From Evansella sp. LMS18 (GTDB lineage Bacteria; Bacillota; Bacilli; Bacillales; Salisediminibacteriaceae): a DNA stretch of 64,000 bases. Where the stretch lies: positions 3,658,001 through 3,722,000 of the forward strand of contig NZ_CP093301.1 in the NCBI RefSeq assembly GCF_024362785.1. Direction: 5' to 3'. The position numbers and the translations under genes were made by a program. Each line of letters begins with the position of its first letter. Position 1 is the first letter of the stretch. The notes beneath the pieces were generated by a model. The model saw only the letters and a list, made by a program, of their open reading frames with translations, was not told the DNA's origin and did no database searches. Below, one piece after another: positions 25,987-34,817 of this stretch.

Positions 25987-26559
25987 ATGAAAGCACTTAT
26001 AGTTATTGATTATACGTACGATTTTGTAGCTGATGACGGAAAGCTTACCTGCGGAGAAAGAGGACAGGCTATAGAAGGCAGGATTACAGAACTCACGAAA
26101 GAATTCGCAGAAAATGATGAGTATGTCGTATTCGCTGTAGATGTACATGAGGAGAATGACCCTTACCATCCGGAGTCAAAATTGTTTCCTCCCCATAACA
26201 TAAGAGGAACAAAGGGGCGAAAACTATACGGTCTGCTGGGGGAATATTATAACCAGCTCTATTATAGCGGCACAGGACATGTAGAGTGGATGGATAAAAC
26301 GAGATACAGTGCATTCGCAGGAACCACCCTGGAGTTAAAGCTGAGAGAACGTGGGATTACTGAGGTCCACCTCGCGGGGGTATGCACCGATATATGTGTC
26401 CTTCATACTGCTGTCGATGCTTATAATCTCGGGTTTTCTGTGACAGTTCACAAGGATGCTGTAGACAGCTTCAATCCTGCTGGCCATGAGTGGGCTTTGA
26501 CTCACTTCAGCGGCTCTTTAGGGGCGAAATTATTAGAAAAAGGGATGGAAGTTAAGTAA
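25987..26559 (+). CDS. pncA: Nicotinamidase (isochorismatase-like cysteine hydrolase)
   Basis: Hydrolyses nicotinamide to nicotinate for NAD salvage. The 190-residue protein has the catalytic triad pattern: D8 in VIDYTYDF, lysine in MDKTRYSAF, and cysteine in LAGVCTDICVLHT. The metal-site segment is VDVHEENDPYHPES. GGGGGG-rich leader bases precede the ATG. The residue set fits nicotinamidase better than generic isochorismatases. Confidence 0.88.
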   Translation: MKALIVIDYTYDFVADDGKLTCGERGQAIEGRITELTKEFAENDEYVVFAVDVHEENDPYHPESKLFPPHNIRGTKGRKLYGLLGEYYNQLYYSGTGHVEWMDKTRYSAFAGTTLELKLRERGITEVHLAGVCTDICVLHTAVDAYNLGFSVTVHKDAVDSFNPAGHEWALTHFSGSLGAKLLEKGMEVK

Positions 26560-26576
26560 AATATTTTTATCTTATG

Positions 26577-26600
26577 CCTGGCTTTCGCCAGGTTTTATTA
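26577..26600 (+). terminator. Terminator after pncA
   Basis: CCTGGC (26577-26582), loop TTTC, GCCAGG (26587-26592), then TTTTATTATTG. Confidence 0.8.
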
Positions 26601-26613
26601 TTGTTTAAGAAAT

Positions 26614-26866
26614 TGAATGAATTTCATATATAGGTTCTGAATATAAAGGGACGAACATTACTTTTCGATTGCAGCGTAAGACAGCGACTGTTGTGGGAAA
26701 AGCATGAAAAGCTGAAAAATCATTTTTGACGGCGTTAAGCCGCCATAAATTAGTTGGAGCCGTGCCCGCATAACGCGTCCGTCTGAAGCGTAAATCGGAC
26801 AAAAAATCAGCGTTTAAGATAACGTTCATATTAAAGATATAAATCTCGAATCATGAAATTAATTCA
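26614..26866 (+). repeat. Dispersed repeat family A, copy 2 (full length)
   Basis: About 253 bp. It begins TGAATGAATTTCATATATAG, identical over 20 bases to copy 3, and ends ATGAAATTAATTCAT. The ends form a 14-bp inverted repeat with one mismatch. Internally it shares ACGAACATTACTTTTCGATT, GCAGCGTAAGAC and ACGCGTCCGTCTG with the other copies. It contains no ORF and lies between pncA and the AEC transporter gene. Confidence 0.88.
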
Positions 26867-26951
26867 TGTACATAAAAGGAAAATATAAAGGTGAAAGGTG
26901 CCGGTACAACTGACCCTTAATCCCTCTTAATTGGAATGGAAGTGTTTTAAG

Positions 26952-27845
26952 ATGTTATTTTTTCAGGTAGTTCTGCCTGTCATGCTTATCTTTTTAACAG
27001 GGTATGTTTTTCAGAAGTGGAAAAAAGTTTCGTTGCTCCCTGTTTCATCACTAATTATTTATATTCTTGTTCCCTCGCTTATTTTCAGGACACTGTATGA
27101 TACCGAGTTGTCAGCAGACCATATAGTCCTGGTTGTGTTTGCTGTTCTTTATTTGTTAATTTATATAGGGATAAACAAATTATATTCCCGGATACGAAGT
27201 CTGGACTCTGACACGGAAAGCGGGCTGATTTTATCAACAGCGTTTATGAATGCGGGTAATTACGGTGTTCCAATAATCTTGTTCGCATTCGGCCCTGAAG
27301 GTTTTGCTTATGCAGTTATTTATATGGTTGTACAATCGTTCATCATGACAACTGCAGGAGTATATTATGCCGCTAAAGGTGGAACAGGAGTCAGGACGGC
27401 TGTTGCCACCGTTTTTAAAATGCCGGCGACCTATGCTATTTTCATCGTTGGGATTGTTAACTGGTCAGGGGTAACAGTACCAGAACCAGCCTTCAACTTT
27501 ATTGATCTTATCGCTGATGCAGCTATCCCGGTTACTATGATAATGCTTGGCATGCAGCTGGCAGAGATACGCCTTGACCGCCTGGAGTGGGGATATATTT
27601 CCTATGGGGTTATCATCAGGCTCGTTCTGTCTCCTTTTATCGCCTGGGGGCTGACTGAAATCCTTCCAATGTCCACCCTGATGCAGCAAGTACTCATCAT
27701 TGCAAGTTCCATGCCTGCGGCGGTTACAACAGCCATATATGCCATGCAGTTTAATACGAGGGTACAGCTTGTCTCAAGTATTACATTAATTACAACTTTA
27801 TTAAGTGTAATATCGGTAACTGTTTTACTATTTGTAATTTTATGA
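26952..27845 (+). CDS. AEC-family transporter (auxin efflux carrier-like)
   Basis: A 297-residue integral membrane protein with about ten hydrophobic helices. It has the AEC hallmark halves: FMNAGNYGVPIILFAFGPEG in the first and PVTMIMLGMQLAE plus SSMPAAVTTAIYA in the second. ATG 26952 follows GGAAGTG; a TTG at 26931 is also in frame. Substrate unknown; bacterial members carry organic acids or amino acids. Confidence 0.88.
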   Translation: MLFFQVVLPVMLIFLTGYVFQKWKKVSLLPVSSLIIYILVPSLIFRTLYDTELSADHIVLVVFAVLYLLIYIGINKLYSRIRSLDSDTESGLILSTAFMNAGNYGVPIILFAFGPEGFAYAVIYMVVQSFIMTTAGVYYAAKGGTGVRTAVATVFKMPATYAIFIVGIVNWSGVTVPEPAFNFIDLIADAAIPVTMIMLGMQLAEIRLDRLEWGYISYGVIIRLVLSPFIAWGLTEILPMSTLMQQVLIIASSMPAAVTTAIYAMQFNTRVQLVSSITLITTLLSVISVTVLLFVIL

Positions 27846-27883
27846 TCTGATGTTAAATTGTTTTCTATAGGGAGGGGAAGAAT

Positions 27884-28195
27884 CTGAAGAATATAACTTC
27901 CGGCATAGAGCTGAGAAAAATAATTGAAGACAGCAGGGAGCCTCTTTTAATTTATGCTTATACGCCAATGTGCGGCACATGCCAGCTGGCGAAACAGTTA
28001 CTTCAGGTACTTGAACAGACTGAAGGAGTGCCAGGAATAATGGAGATAGACATTAATTATTTTAAAGAAGAAGCTGCAAAGTGGGAAATCACAAGTGTTC
28101 CCTGTTTGTTGTACATAGAAAACAGTGAATTAAGAGAGAAGCTTTATGCTTTTGAATCTGTGACAAAACTGTACAGATTTGCTAAGCTGCAATGA
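27884..28195 (+). CDS. Thioredoxin-like protein with CGTC motif, apparent CTG start
   Basis: A 103-residue thioredoxin-fold protein. The redox motif CGTC is in YAYTPMCGTCQLAKQL, followed by the cis-proline segment ITSVPCLLYIEN. The first ATG (27968) falls within the active-site strand and would remove the beta1/alpha1 elements. Reading upstream in frame, the only well-placed initiation codon is CTG 27884, six bases after GGAGGGG (27871-27877). It lies shortly before a second thioredoxin-fold gene. Confidence 0.7.
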   Translation: MKNITSGIELRKIIEDSREPLLIYAYTPMCGTCQLAKQLLQVLEQTEGVPGIMEIDINYFKEEAAKWEITSVPCLLYIENSELREKLYAFESVTKLYRFAKLQ

Positions 28196-28298
28196 TTGCA
28201 ATGCGTAATGCTGCTTATGGGATGAAAGAGCCGCATTCATCCCTTGAGCTGGATTTTTATCGTGGCGGACTATATTTTCGAAAGGAGGAATAATCTTT

Positions 28299-28724
28299 AT
28301 GCCGAAAGCACCTTCATTTACACTGCCTGAAATGCTGACAGAAAAACAAATTTCATTAGCCGACTTTACAGGCAAGGCAGTGCTGATCACATTCTGGGTC
28401 TCTTGGTGTCCTGACTCCCAGCGGGATCTTCCTGCTAAAGAACACCTGAACAGGGCAATGCAGACGGATGATTTAGCAATGATAATGATAAATGTCACGG
28501 GACGGGAAGCTGCTCCGGATGCAGGTGAAAAGTTTTACAAAGAGCAGGGATTTACTTTTCTTTCCTTAAAGGACAACGGAACAAACATATATGACTTGTA
28601 TCAGTGTATGTCTGTACCGACTACTTATCTTTTGAACGCTGATCACCATATAGCAGCAAGGTTTAATGATAAGGCATCTTTCCAGGAGATTCTCCAGGCT
28701 GCCGGACAAGTATTGTCTCAATGA
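28299..28724 (+). CDS. TlpA/AhpC-type redoxin with CPDS active site
   Basis: A 141-residue cytoplasmic thioredoxin-fold protein without a signal peptide. The segment ITFWVSWCPDSQRDLPAKEHL matches TlpA/ResA-type proteins, but the usual CxxC is CxxS, so it has one active-site cysteine. The cis-proline segment is SVPTTYLL, and a second cysteine sits in YQCMSVP. AAAGGAGG precedes the ATG. It may act as a reductase partner or peroxidase-like protein; this is inference. Confidence 0.75.
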   Translation: MPKAPSFTLPEMLTEKQISLADFTGKAVLITFWVSWCPDSQRDLPAKEHLNRAMQTDDLAMIMINVTGREAAPDAGEKFYKEQGFTFLSLKDNGTNIYDLYQCMSVPTTYLLNADHHIAARFNDKASFQEILQAAGQVLSQ

Positions 28725-28807
28725 ATACCATGCCGGAAAGTTTTTCAGCCATATCATTTATGTTACGATATAGTTACTATATGAGTAGTGGAAAGGGGTT
28801 TGCGAAC

Positions 28808-29932
28808 ATGAAAATTGTTTCCGTAGAGCCGACACCGAGCCCTAATACAATGAAATTTACCCTTGATAAAGAACTGCCTCAGGGGAAAAGCCATAATTAT
28901 AAAAAAGAAAATGCAGATGATGCGCCTGGTTTTGTCCGTGACATATTGGCGGTTAATGGAGTTAAAGGGGTCTATCATGTGGCTGATTTTATTGCGGTGG
29001 AAAGAAACGCGAAAGTCGACTGGAAGGAAATTCTCCCGGAGGTAAGAAAAGTTTTTGGGGAAGAAACCGAAGAAACAGGTGCCCAGAATGAAGCTGTTGA
29101 TGAACACTTCGGGGAAGTCAGTGTATATGTGCATAAATTTAAAGGAATTCCAATCCAGGTGAAAGTATCGACAGGAGAAGAAGAGGTTCGTGTCGGGCTT
29201 ACTGATGAATTTAAAGAGGCTATGGTAAAGGCAACGAAGCCTGAAGATAACGTGGTTATGCAGCGAAAATGGGAGGAACAGCGCCCCCGCTATGGCGACC
29301 TGCAGGAAGTAGCCGAAGAGGTTGCTGAAGAGATTAAAGCAACCTATACGAAAGAGCGGCTGAATGAGCTTGTCCAGCAGGCGCAGGAGCCTGAGAAGCT
29401 AAAAGAAGTCAACAAAAAGTGGATTAAAGTTACGGAAGATATGCTGGATGATCCTGACTGGAAAAAGCGCTTCGCAGTCCTGGAACAAATGGATCCGAAG
29501 CTTGAGGATCTGCCTGTCCTTGAGAAGGCTCTTAATGATGAAAAAGCATCCATCAGGCGCCTTGCTGTTGTTTATTTAGGTATGATAGAAGACGAAAAAG
29601 TGCTTCCTTATGTTTATAAAGCTTTAAAAGATTCTTCTGTAACAGTAAGGAGAACTGCTGGCGATACCGTATCGGATATTGGTAGCCCAAAAGCTATCCC
29701 TGCGATGATTGAGGCACTGGAGGACAAGAATAAATTAGTACGCTGGCGTGCAGCAATGTTCCTGTATGAAGCAGGTGATGAGACAGCTGTCCCTGCATTG
29801 CAAAAAGCTGTGGATGATCCCGAGTTCGAGGTTGCCATGCAGGCTAAGTTAGCACTCACGCGAATTGAAGAAGGGGAAGAGGCAAAGGGCTCAGTCTGGA
29901 AGCAGATGACAGAAGCCTTTGACCGGTCCTGA
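28808..29932 (+). CDS. CvfC-like protein: Nfu N-terminal domain plus HEAT repeats
   Basis: A 374-residue cytoplasmic protein. The N-terminal Nfu-type scaffold domain (MKIVSVEPTPSPNTMKFTLD, about residues 1-85) is followed by a linker. HEAT-like repeats (about 210-360: ASIRRLAVVYLGMIEDEKVL, VTVRRTAGDTVSDIG, NKLVRWRAAMFLYEAGDETA) complete it. This architecture is that of staphylococcal conserved virulence factor C and B. subtilis YpgR. ATG 28808 follows AAAGGGG. A further upstream in-frame ORF extension overlaps the previous gene and was rejected. Confidence 0.85.
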   Translation: MKIVSVEPTPSPNTMKFTLDKELPQGKSHNYKKENADDAPGFVRDILAVNGVKGVYHVADFIAVERNAKVDWKEILPEVRKVFGEETEETGAQNEAVDEHFGEVSVYVHKFKGIPIQVKVSTGEEEVRVGLTDEFKEAMVKATKPEDNVVMQRKWEEQRPRYGDLQEVAEEVAEEIKATYTKERLNELVQQAQEPEKLKEVNKKWIKVTEDMLDDPDWKKRFAVLEQMDPKLEDLPVLEKALNDEKASIRRLAVVYLGMIEDEKVLPYVYKALKDSSVTVRRTAGDTVSDIGSPKAIPAMIEALEDKNKLVRWRAAMFLYEAGDETAVPALQKAVDDPEFEVAMQAKLALTRIEEGEEAKGSVWKQMTEAFDRS

Positions 29933-29939
29933 TGAAGAA

Positions 29940-29966
29940 AATCCGTCTGCTTGACGGATTTTTTTT
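29940..29966 (+). terminator. Terminator after the cvfC-like gene
   Basis: AAATCCGTC, loop TGCTT, GACGGATTT, then a T-run of eight bases. Confidence 0.9.
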
Positions 29967-30043
29967 AATAATAAAAGAAATGGCAATAAAAATATGGTTA
30001 TGATAAAGTACACTTGAAGCTAAAACTATGGAGGAATCTGGTT

Positions 30044-30250
30044 ATGAACAGAGATGAACTGATTCAGGAACTAAAACAAAACAACATGGATGAAATACTG
30101 GAGCTTATTGAAGATGCCGAAAATGGTGACTTGAATGAGCTTGAACTGGCACGCTCTCTCGGACTTCTCCGGGATGACAGGCTAAACGAGGGAGTCATTT
30201 CATTGCTCGAGGAAAACGGCGTAACCATTATCTATCTGGACGATGAGTAG
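30044..30250 (+). CDS. Small acidic protein resembling sigma-factor region 1.1
   Basis: A 68-residue acidic protein starting MNRDELIQELKQNN behind GGAGG. Its helix-rich sequence ends ISLLEENGVTIIYLDDE, and resembles sigma-70 region 1.1-like modules in length and in that closing pattern. That is a weak resemblance read by eye, and no partner is evident. It overlaps the start region of ydbS and could be co-expressed with it. Confidence 0.6.
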   Translation: MNRDELIQELKQNNMDEILELIEDAENGDLNELELARSLGLLRDDRLNEGVISLLEENGVTIIYLDDE

Positions 30251-30260
30251 GGAGACAGGT

Positions 30261-30740
30261 ATGAGGGAGAAACCAGATCAGGCGCTCGATCAAAAAGTAT
30301 TAAAGGTATGGACGATTGTCGCTGCCGCAGAATGGTTGTTTCTGCTTCTTGTTCCAGTAGGATACTGGGTGGCGACGCGCTATTTTCCTATACCGGAATG
30401 GCCTTTATATGTGCTTGCCGGTTTAGTTATCCTGGCGGGGATTTTTAAAATATTCATCATCCCAAAAATGCAATGGAAGAGATGGCGCTATAAGATTTAC
30501 GATAATGAAGTTGAGCTTATGTACGGGGTATTTGTAATAAGAAGAGTAATAATCCCAATGATCAGAGTTCAGCATGTAGACACAGCCCAGGGCCCCCTGC
30601 TCAGACATTATCAGCTGTCAGCGGTAACGATCTCAACGGCTGCGACCACCCATGAAATTCCAGGGCTGGATGAGGAAAAAGCGAATATTCTGAGGGATCA
30701 TATTGCAGAACTGGCAAGGGAAGCTGATCCTGATGAATAA
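30261..30740 (+). CDS. YdbS-like membrane protein with bacterial PH domain
   Basis: A 159-residue protein with two N-terminal transmembrane helices (about residues 20-65) and one bPH2 domain (YDNEVELMYGVFVIRRVIIPMIRVQHVDTAQGPLLRHY). YdbS/YdbT pairs in B. subtilis are linked to protection against antimicrobials such as amylocyclicin. ATG 30261 follows GGGAGA by five bases; ATG 30243 is also in frame. The end overlaps ydbT, so the two are translationally coupled. Confidence 0.82.
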   Translation: MREKPDQALDQKVLKVWTIVAAAEWLFLLLVPVGYWVATRYFPIPEWPLYVLAGLVILAGIFKIFIIPKMQWKRWRYKIYDNEVELMYGVFVIRRVIIPMIRVQHVDTAQGPLLRHYQLSAVTISTAATTHEIPGLDEEKANILRDHIAELAREADPDE

Positions 30741-32265
30741 ATGGAGACGCCAGCATTCAGCAGCGATATTTATCGGTTTCCTCAGCAATTTAAAAGAAGT
30801 CTTCATTACTATGATTGCCGTACTTATTTTTGGCCAGTCTTCCCAGGCTGGAGGGGCCTTATTTTATACAATTTTATTTGCAGGGATATTAATTGTATCA
30901 CTCGTAAGCGGGATAATTAAGTGGTGGACTTTCCGCTATCAGCTTCTGGAGGATGAACTGCAGGTAAGACAGGGCCTTATTTTTCGTAAAAAGAGGTATA
31001 TCAGGAAAGAACGGGTACAAAGTATCGACATTAATGCAAACCTCCTTCAGCGGTTGTTTGAACTTGTAGAGCTGAGGATTGAGACCGCAGGAGGCGGGGG
31101 CGAACCTGAATTCAGGTTAATTGCCCTGGGAAAAGAGGAAGCAGCCGCCATAAAACGTGAACTGCTTATTAAAGAGCATAGCCCTGTCTCTGAAACTGAT
31201 GAATCTGAAACATCTGCTGTATTAACAGAGGAAACAGAAACTGACTCAGCTTCTGAAACTCCTGCGGTAATGGATGACGAGATACCGGAAACGGAGGAGG
31301 AAGAGGGGACATATAAATGGAAGCTGTCGCCTCAGCGGTTAATAGCTGCGGCTTTAACATCCAGCGGGATAGGAATAGCCGCAACTTTTGTTGCAGCAAT
31401 TGTTTCGCAGGTACAGCAGTTTATACCGCCATTTTTATATGAGAGAATGATTGGATGGATAATCCATTCAAGTGTAATGCTGATTGGATTCTGGATCGTA
31501 GTGATACTCCTTATTGGCTGGCTGATTACTATTATCAGAACCGTCCTGAAGTATGGATATTTCACTATTCGTAAAAAAGACGATGAAATTCATATTTCAA
31601 GAGGCGTCCTCGAACAGAGGCAGCTCACACTTTCGGCAAACAAAATTACTGCAGTACGGCTCGTCCAGAACCTGCTGAGGCAGCCATTCGGCTACACAGC
31701 TGTCTATGTGGAAAGTAAAGGAGGGGGCAGGAAGGATGAGGATTTATCGACCATTCTTATCCCCCTTTGCAAAATGAAAGAAGTGGATACTCTTCTCAGC
31801 GATATTCTCCCTGAATATGCAGTGAAGCGCGAATACAGCTCACTGCCTAAAGAAAGCTTAAGAAGGTATATGCTGAGACTGCTGATGCCTGCTCTTGCCG
31901 CAGCTGCGCTTATTACTTATTTCGCACCCTTTGGATGGATCTCTCTCTTCCTTCCAGTAGTTGCGGCGGCATATGGTTACTGGCAGTATATTGACGCGGG
32001 AATCGGAAACGGCTCAGGTATGGTTTGGATCAGGTCCAGGTCTGTTGCCCGTTCGGAAGTCATCGTTCCGAGGAAAAGAATTCAGGCAATGACTTCCACA
32101 CAAAATATTCTGCAAAAATTTGATGATTTATTCACCATTCATGTGTCAATCATAACGAGCATTGTGGGAAAAACCTTTTCCCTCAAACATATAGGAAAAG
32201 AACAGAGAGACAATCAGTTTCAGTGGTATTCATATGAAGAAACAGAAGAAGAGCGGAAGGAATAA
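30733..32265 (+). CDS. YdbT-like membrane protein with three bPH2 domains
   Basis: A 510-residue protein. Paired transmembrane helices alternate with bPH2 domains: first at about 75-145 (QVRQGLIFRKKRYIRKERVQSIDI), second after about 280 (IHISRGVLEQRQLTLSANKI), third near 430-500 (WIRSRSVARSEVIVPRKRIQ). An acidic linker (about 150-190) follows the first domain. The ATG lies within the last codons of ydbS. Its role with YdbS in the membrane is inferred from the family. Confidence 0.85.
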   Translation: MNKWRRQHSAAIFIGFLSNLKEVFITMIAVLIFGQSSQAGGALFYTILFAGILIVSLVSGIIKWWTFRYQLLEDELQVRQGLIFRKKRYIRKERVQSIDINANLLQRLFELVELRIETAGGGGEPEFRLIALGKEEAAAIKRELLIKEHSPVSETDESETSAVLTEETETDSASETPAVMDDEIPETEEEEGTYKWKLSPQRLIAAALTSSGIGIAATFVAAIVSQVQQFIPPFLYERMIGWIIHSSVMLIGFWIVVILLIGWLITIIRTVLKYGYFTIRKKDDEIHISRGVLEQRQLTLSANKITAVRLVQNLLRQPFGYTAVYVESKGGGRKDEDLSTILIPLCKMKEVDTLLSDILPEYAVKREYSSLPKESLRRYMLRLLMPALAAAALITYFAPFGWISLFLPVVAAAYGYWQYIDAGIGNGSGMVWIRSRSVARSEVIVPRKRIQAMTSTQNILQKFDDLFTIHVSIITSIVGKTFSLKHIGKEQRDNQFQWYSYEETEEERKE

Positions 32266-32276
32266 TCCTCCGCTCT
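32250..32276 (+). terminator. Terminator overlapping the end of ydbT
   Basis: GAGCGGA-ag-GA and TC-ct-CCGCTC pair around ATAA, followed by TTTATTATT. The stop codon of ydbT lies in the loop. Confidence 0.7.
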
Positions 32277-32279
32277 TTA

Positions 32280-33245
32280 TTATTCTCCAGTAAACTGGGT
32301 TGTATAGGTGGTGAGTATACGTTCCCCGCTATCGGATGTAAATTCAAACCTGTCATAAGTAAGATCATCGTCATTTTTTCTGTACGTACGTTCGTAATGA
32401 TGCTGAACAACGAATTGCTTTTTATCATTTGCGTAGGAAAGAAAGTTTACTCCGGCAAATGTGTCCCGATTAAAGGAATCCATCATCTGGAGCAGCAGGG
32501 AGTTATGGCAGTATACAGAGTGTTCATGTCCGATTCCCAGTTGCTGAAGACCTCTTTCAAGTGCTATCAAGGATGGCTGTTCCAGCTCATTTATTAATAT
32601 TTTGTATGGATCAAACTGTGACTTATTAAGTCTGATTAAGCTGCCGTGCTTAAGGCGGACTTGTTGTCCGTCGGCAAATTCAAATAATGTGCCATCAAGA
32701 TGGAGGGCCGGAACCCACTCATCAGCTGACCTTACTTCAAATTCAAACGGACAGCCATCCAGAGCCAGTACCTCACCTTTATCTTTATCCACGATATAGC
32801 TGCTGCCTGACTTTTCCGCGAGTTCGTAATAGACATAACTTTCTTCAAACAGCAGATGTTCAGCATGGAGCCGTCTCAATTCCTGCTGTATAGCGGAAAG
32901 CATAATTTCTGTATTCTCATTCAGCTCCTGAACCTTATCCCACTTCATCTTGAGAGCTCTAGTAACAGACTCCTCATATCCGTATATAAAGTTATGCTGC
33001 AGCACTTTTATACGCTGACCGGGACATTCGATCCTGTCGTTCGCTTTTAAATGCGGGGGTGCCAGATCAAGTTCTTCTTCACTGAAATCAGGATAGTCGT
33101 ACACTCCCGTAATTCTGAGGATTGCCCGCCATGGCTTGCCTGGATCTGCAATAATATTTTCCAGAATGGCAACATAGCTGCCTTTATTCCCTTCGTCCAG
33201 GATTACTTCCTTACCTTTATATTTAATTGCTGTTTTACGGTCCAT
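32280..33245 (-). CDS. Uncharacterised 321-residue cytoplasmic protein (possibly DUF2777-like)
   Basis: No signal peptide or membrane helix. The N terminus (MDRKTAIKYKGKEVILDEGN, then ITGVYDYPDFSEEELDLAPP) looks like a small beta-barrel. A helical segment (about 90-150) and a mixed second half follow. A faint resemblance to the Bacillus DUF2777 family is recalled, not confirmed. It converges with ydbT and its upstream side faces repeat A copy 3. No function can be assigned. Confidence 0.75.
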   Translation of the reverse strand: MDRKTAIKYKGKEVILDEGNKGSYVAILENIIADPGKPWRAILRITGVYDYPDFSEEELDLAPPHLKANDRIECPGQRIKVLQHNFIYGYEESVTRALKMKWDKVQELNENTEIMLSAIQQELRRLHAEHLLFEESYVYYELAEKSGSSYIVDKDKGEVLALDGCPFEFEVRSADEWVPALHLDGTLFEFADGQQVRLKHGSLIRLNKSQFDPYKILINELEQPSLIALERGLQQLGIGHEHSVYCHNSLLLQMMDSFNRDTFAGVNFLSYANDKKQFVVQHHYERTYRKNDDDLTYDRFEFTSDSGERILTTYTTQFTGE

Positions 33246-33308
33246 AATATTTCCCCACTTTGATGTGTTTGTAGCTGTTCTGATTACATACTAAATCATA
33301 CAACCGTT

Positions 33309-33341
33309 CAGGCTGTTTTGTAAAACGGATAATACAGCCTG
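33309..33341. other. Hairpin upstream of the uncharacterised minus-strand gene
   Basis: CAGGCTGT (33309-33316) pairs with ACAGCCTG (33334-33341). No T-run follows. The rest of the gap 33246-33719 is repeat A copy 3 plus A/T-rich sequence. Confidence 0.35.
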
Positions 33342-33371
33342 ACCTTATTCAAAACAGTTCGTGTACAAAAA

Positions 33372-33622
33372 TGAATGAATTTCATATATAGACTTTGCAT
33401 AGAAAAAGACGAACATTACTTTTCGATTGCAGCGTAAGACGGCGACTCTGGCGGGAACAGCGCGAGCTGAAAATCCATTTATGAGGGCATTCAGCCGTCA
33501 AAAATTAGTTGAAGCCGTGCCCGCAGAACGCGTCCGTCTGCAGCGTAAATCGAACACCAAAGTAACATTTTAAGATTATGTTCGTATTAATGATAAAAAT
33601 CCTGCATTATGAAATTGATTCA
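33372..33622 (+). repeat. Dispersed repeat family A, copy 3 (full length)
   Basis: About 251 bp, from TGAATGAATTTCATATATAG to ATGAAATTGATTCA, the two ends being inverted repeats with one mismatch in 14. Further inside, ACGAACAT near the left end pairs with ATGTTCGT near the right, and AAGACGG with CCGTCT, so the element can fold on itself. GCAGCGTAA occurs as a direct repeat in both arms. Confidence 0.88.
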
Positions 33623-33719
33623 AATACTAAAATTAAATTTTCTCCTCCTATTATAATATATTTCATGCAGGCAAAACCATAAAACTATGAATAATCCTTG
33701 AAGAAGGTGAAGGTTTGAA

Positions 33720-34670
33720 TTAAACGGTTTGTTTTGTTAAATAATCAACTATCCCCATTGCACTGACAGTTAAGTCAAGCTGAATCACTTCATAAACAGG
33801 GTCGTCTTCAGGAATATTGAATTCCTCCAGCTCTTTTTTGATTTCTGCAAGAAGGAGTTCTTTTAACGCATTCCAGTCTTGATCATTTTTCAGTACGTAT
33901 TCTCCTTTTTCCATAAATACAGGCAGCCATTTATTTATATCTTTGTATACTTTCGCCGGTTCTTCGCTTATAAAAAAATGGCCGAATGCAATCCTGTCTG
34001 GCTGGAGGCTTTCTGCCAGAGAAATGGAATTTAACATAGCTTCGGGGTCGAACTGATTTGGAGAGGTAGAAGGAAGAAATAAATGGACACCTCTTTCTTC
34101 CAGCTGCGGGTACCTGATGCCTAAAGTATCACCTGTAAAGAAAGTGTTCGTCCGTGAATCCATGATACTGAAATGATGTTTGGCATGTCCCGGGGTATGA
34201 TAGAAGGTAAGTTTCCTGCCAGAACTTAAGTTCAGTGTGCTTTTGTCTTCCATTTCCATAAGCGCTGGTCCTGGTACAGGAAGCACTGGTTCAAAAAAGT
34301 CGTCGAATTGAGTACCGTAAATTGCTTTTGCCCCTTGTATTAGCCGTTCAGGATTTTCAAGATGCCGTTTGCCGGCAGGATGTACAATCACTTTCGCGTT
34401 CGGGCATTCTTTAAGTAACAACCCAGCCCCGCCAGCATGATCAAGATGAATGTGTGTCACGATAATATATTTGACTTCATCAAGCGTGATACCCTTTGAT
34501 TTCAAAGCATGATTAATATAAGGAATCGATATACTAGGCCCTGTTTCTATTAAAGCAACACAATGGGGTCTTTCGTCCAGGACATAAGACCCAGTCCTTT
34601 TGGCCATCCCCATATCAAAACCGTCAATGCAGAAAGTTCTTTCATCCACAGGGAAAACACCTTCAATCAT
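33720..34670 (-). CDS. Metallo-beta-lactamase-fold hydrolase
   Basis: A 316-residue cytoplasmic protein with an intact metal site: THIHLDHAGG (HxHxDH), the later histidine in YHTPGHAKHHF, the aspartate in FFTGDTLG, and histidine in IAFGHFFIS. It differs from the two degenerate MBL-fold exported proteins in the window. Substrate unknown; glyoxalase II-like or lactonase-like activity would be typical. It faces away from sigI. Confidence 0.85.
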   Translation of the reverse strand: MIEGVFPVDERTFCIDGFDMGMAKRTGSYVLDERPHCVALIETGPSISIPYINHALKSKGITLDEVKYIIVTHIHLDHAGGAGLLLKECPNAKVIVHPAGKRHLENPERLIQGAKAIYGTQFDDFFEPVLPVPGPALMEMEDKSTLNLSSGRKLTFYHTPGHAKHHFSIMDSRTNTFFTGDTLGIRYPQLEERGVHLFLPSTSPNQFDPEAMLNSISLAESLQPDRIAFGHFFISEEPAKVYKDINKWLPVFMEKGEYVLKNDQDWNALKELLLAEIKKELEEFNIPEDDPVYEVIQLDLTVSAMGIVDYLTKQTV

Positions 34671-34817
34671 TTTTCACATCTCCTTTTCTATTAGTTTATT
34701 TTCTTCATTGTAGTTAATCGTTACATCTTTGTAAACCTTCTAACACACAAACGTAAACAAATTATAGTACTATAGTCCCCTGCTGTTTTTAGCAAATAAA
34801 GTTAATATGTTAAAATG

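Noticed and set aside
33720-34670. Third member of the degenerate MBL group
   Set aside because: Its THIHLDH motif and other ligands are intact and it has no signal peptide, so it belongs to ordinary MBL hydrolases.
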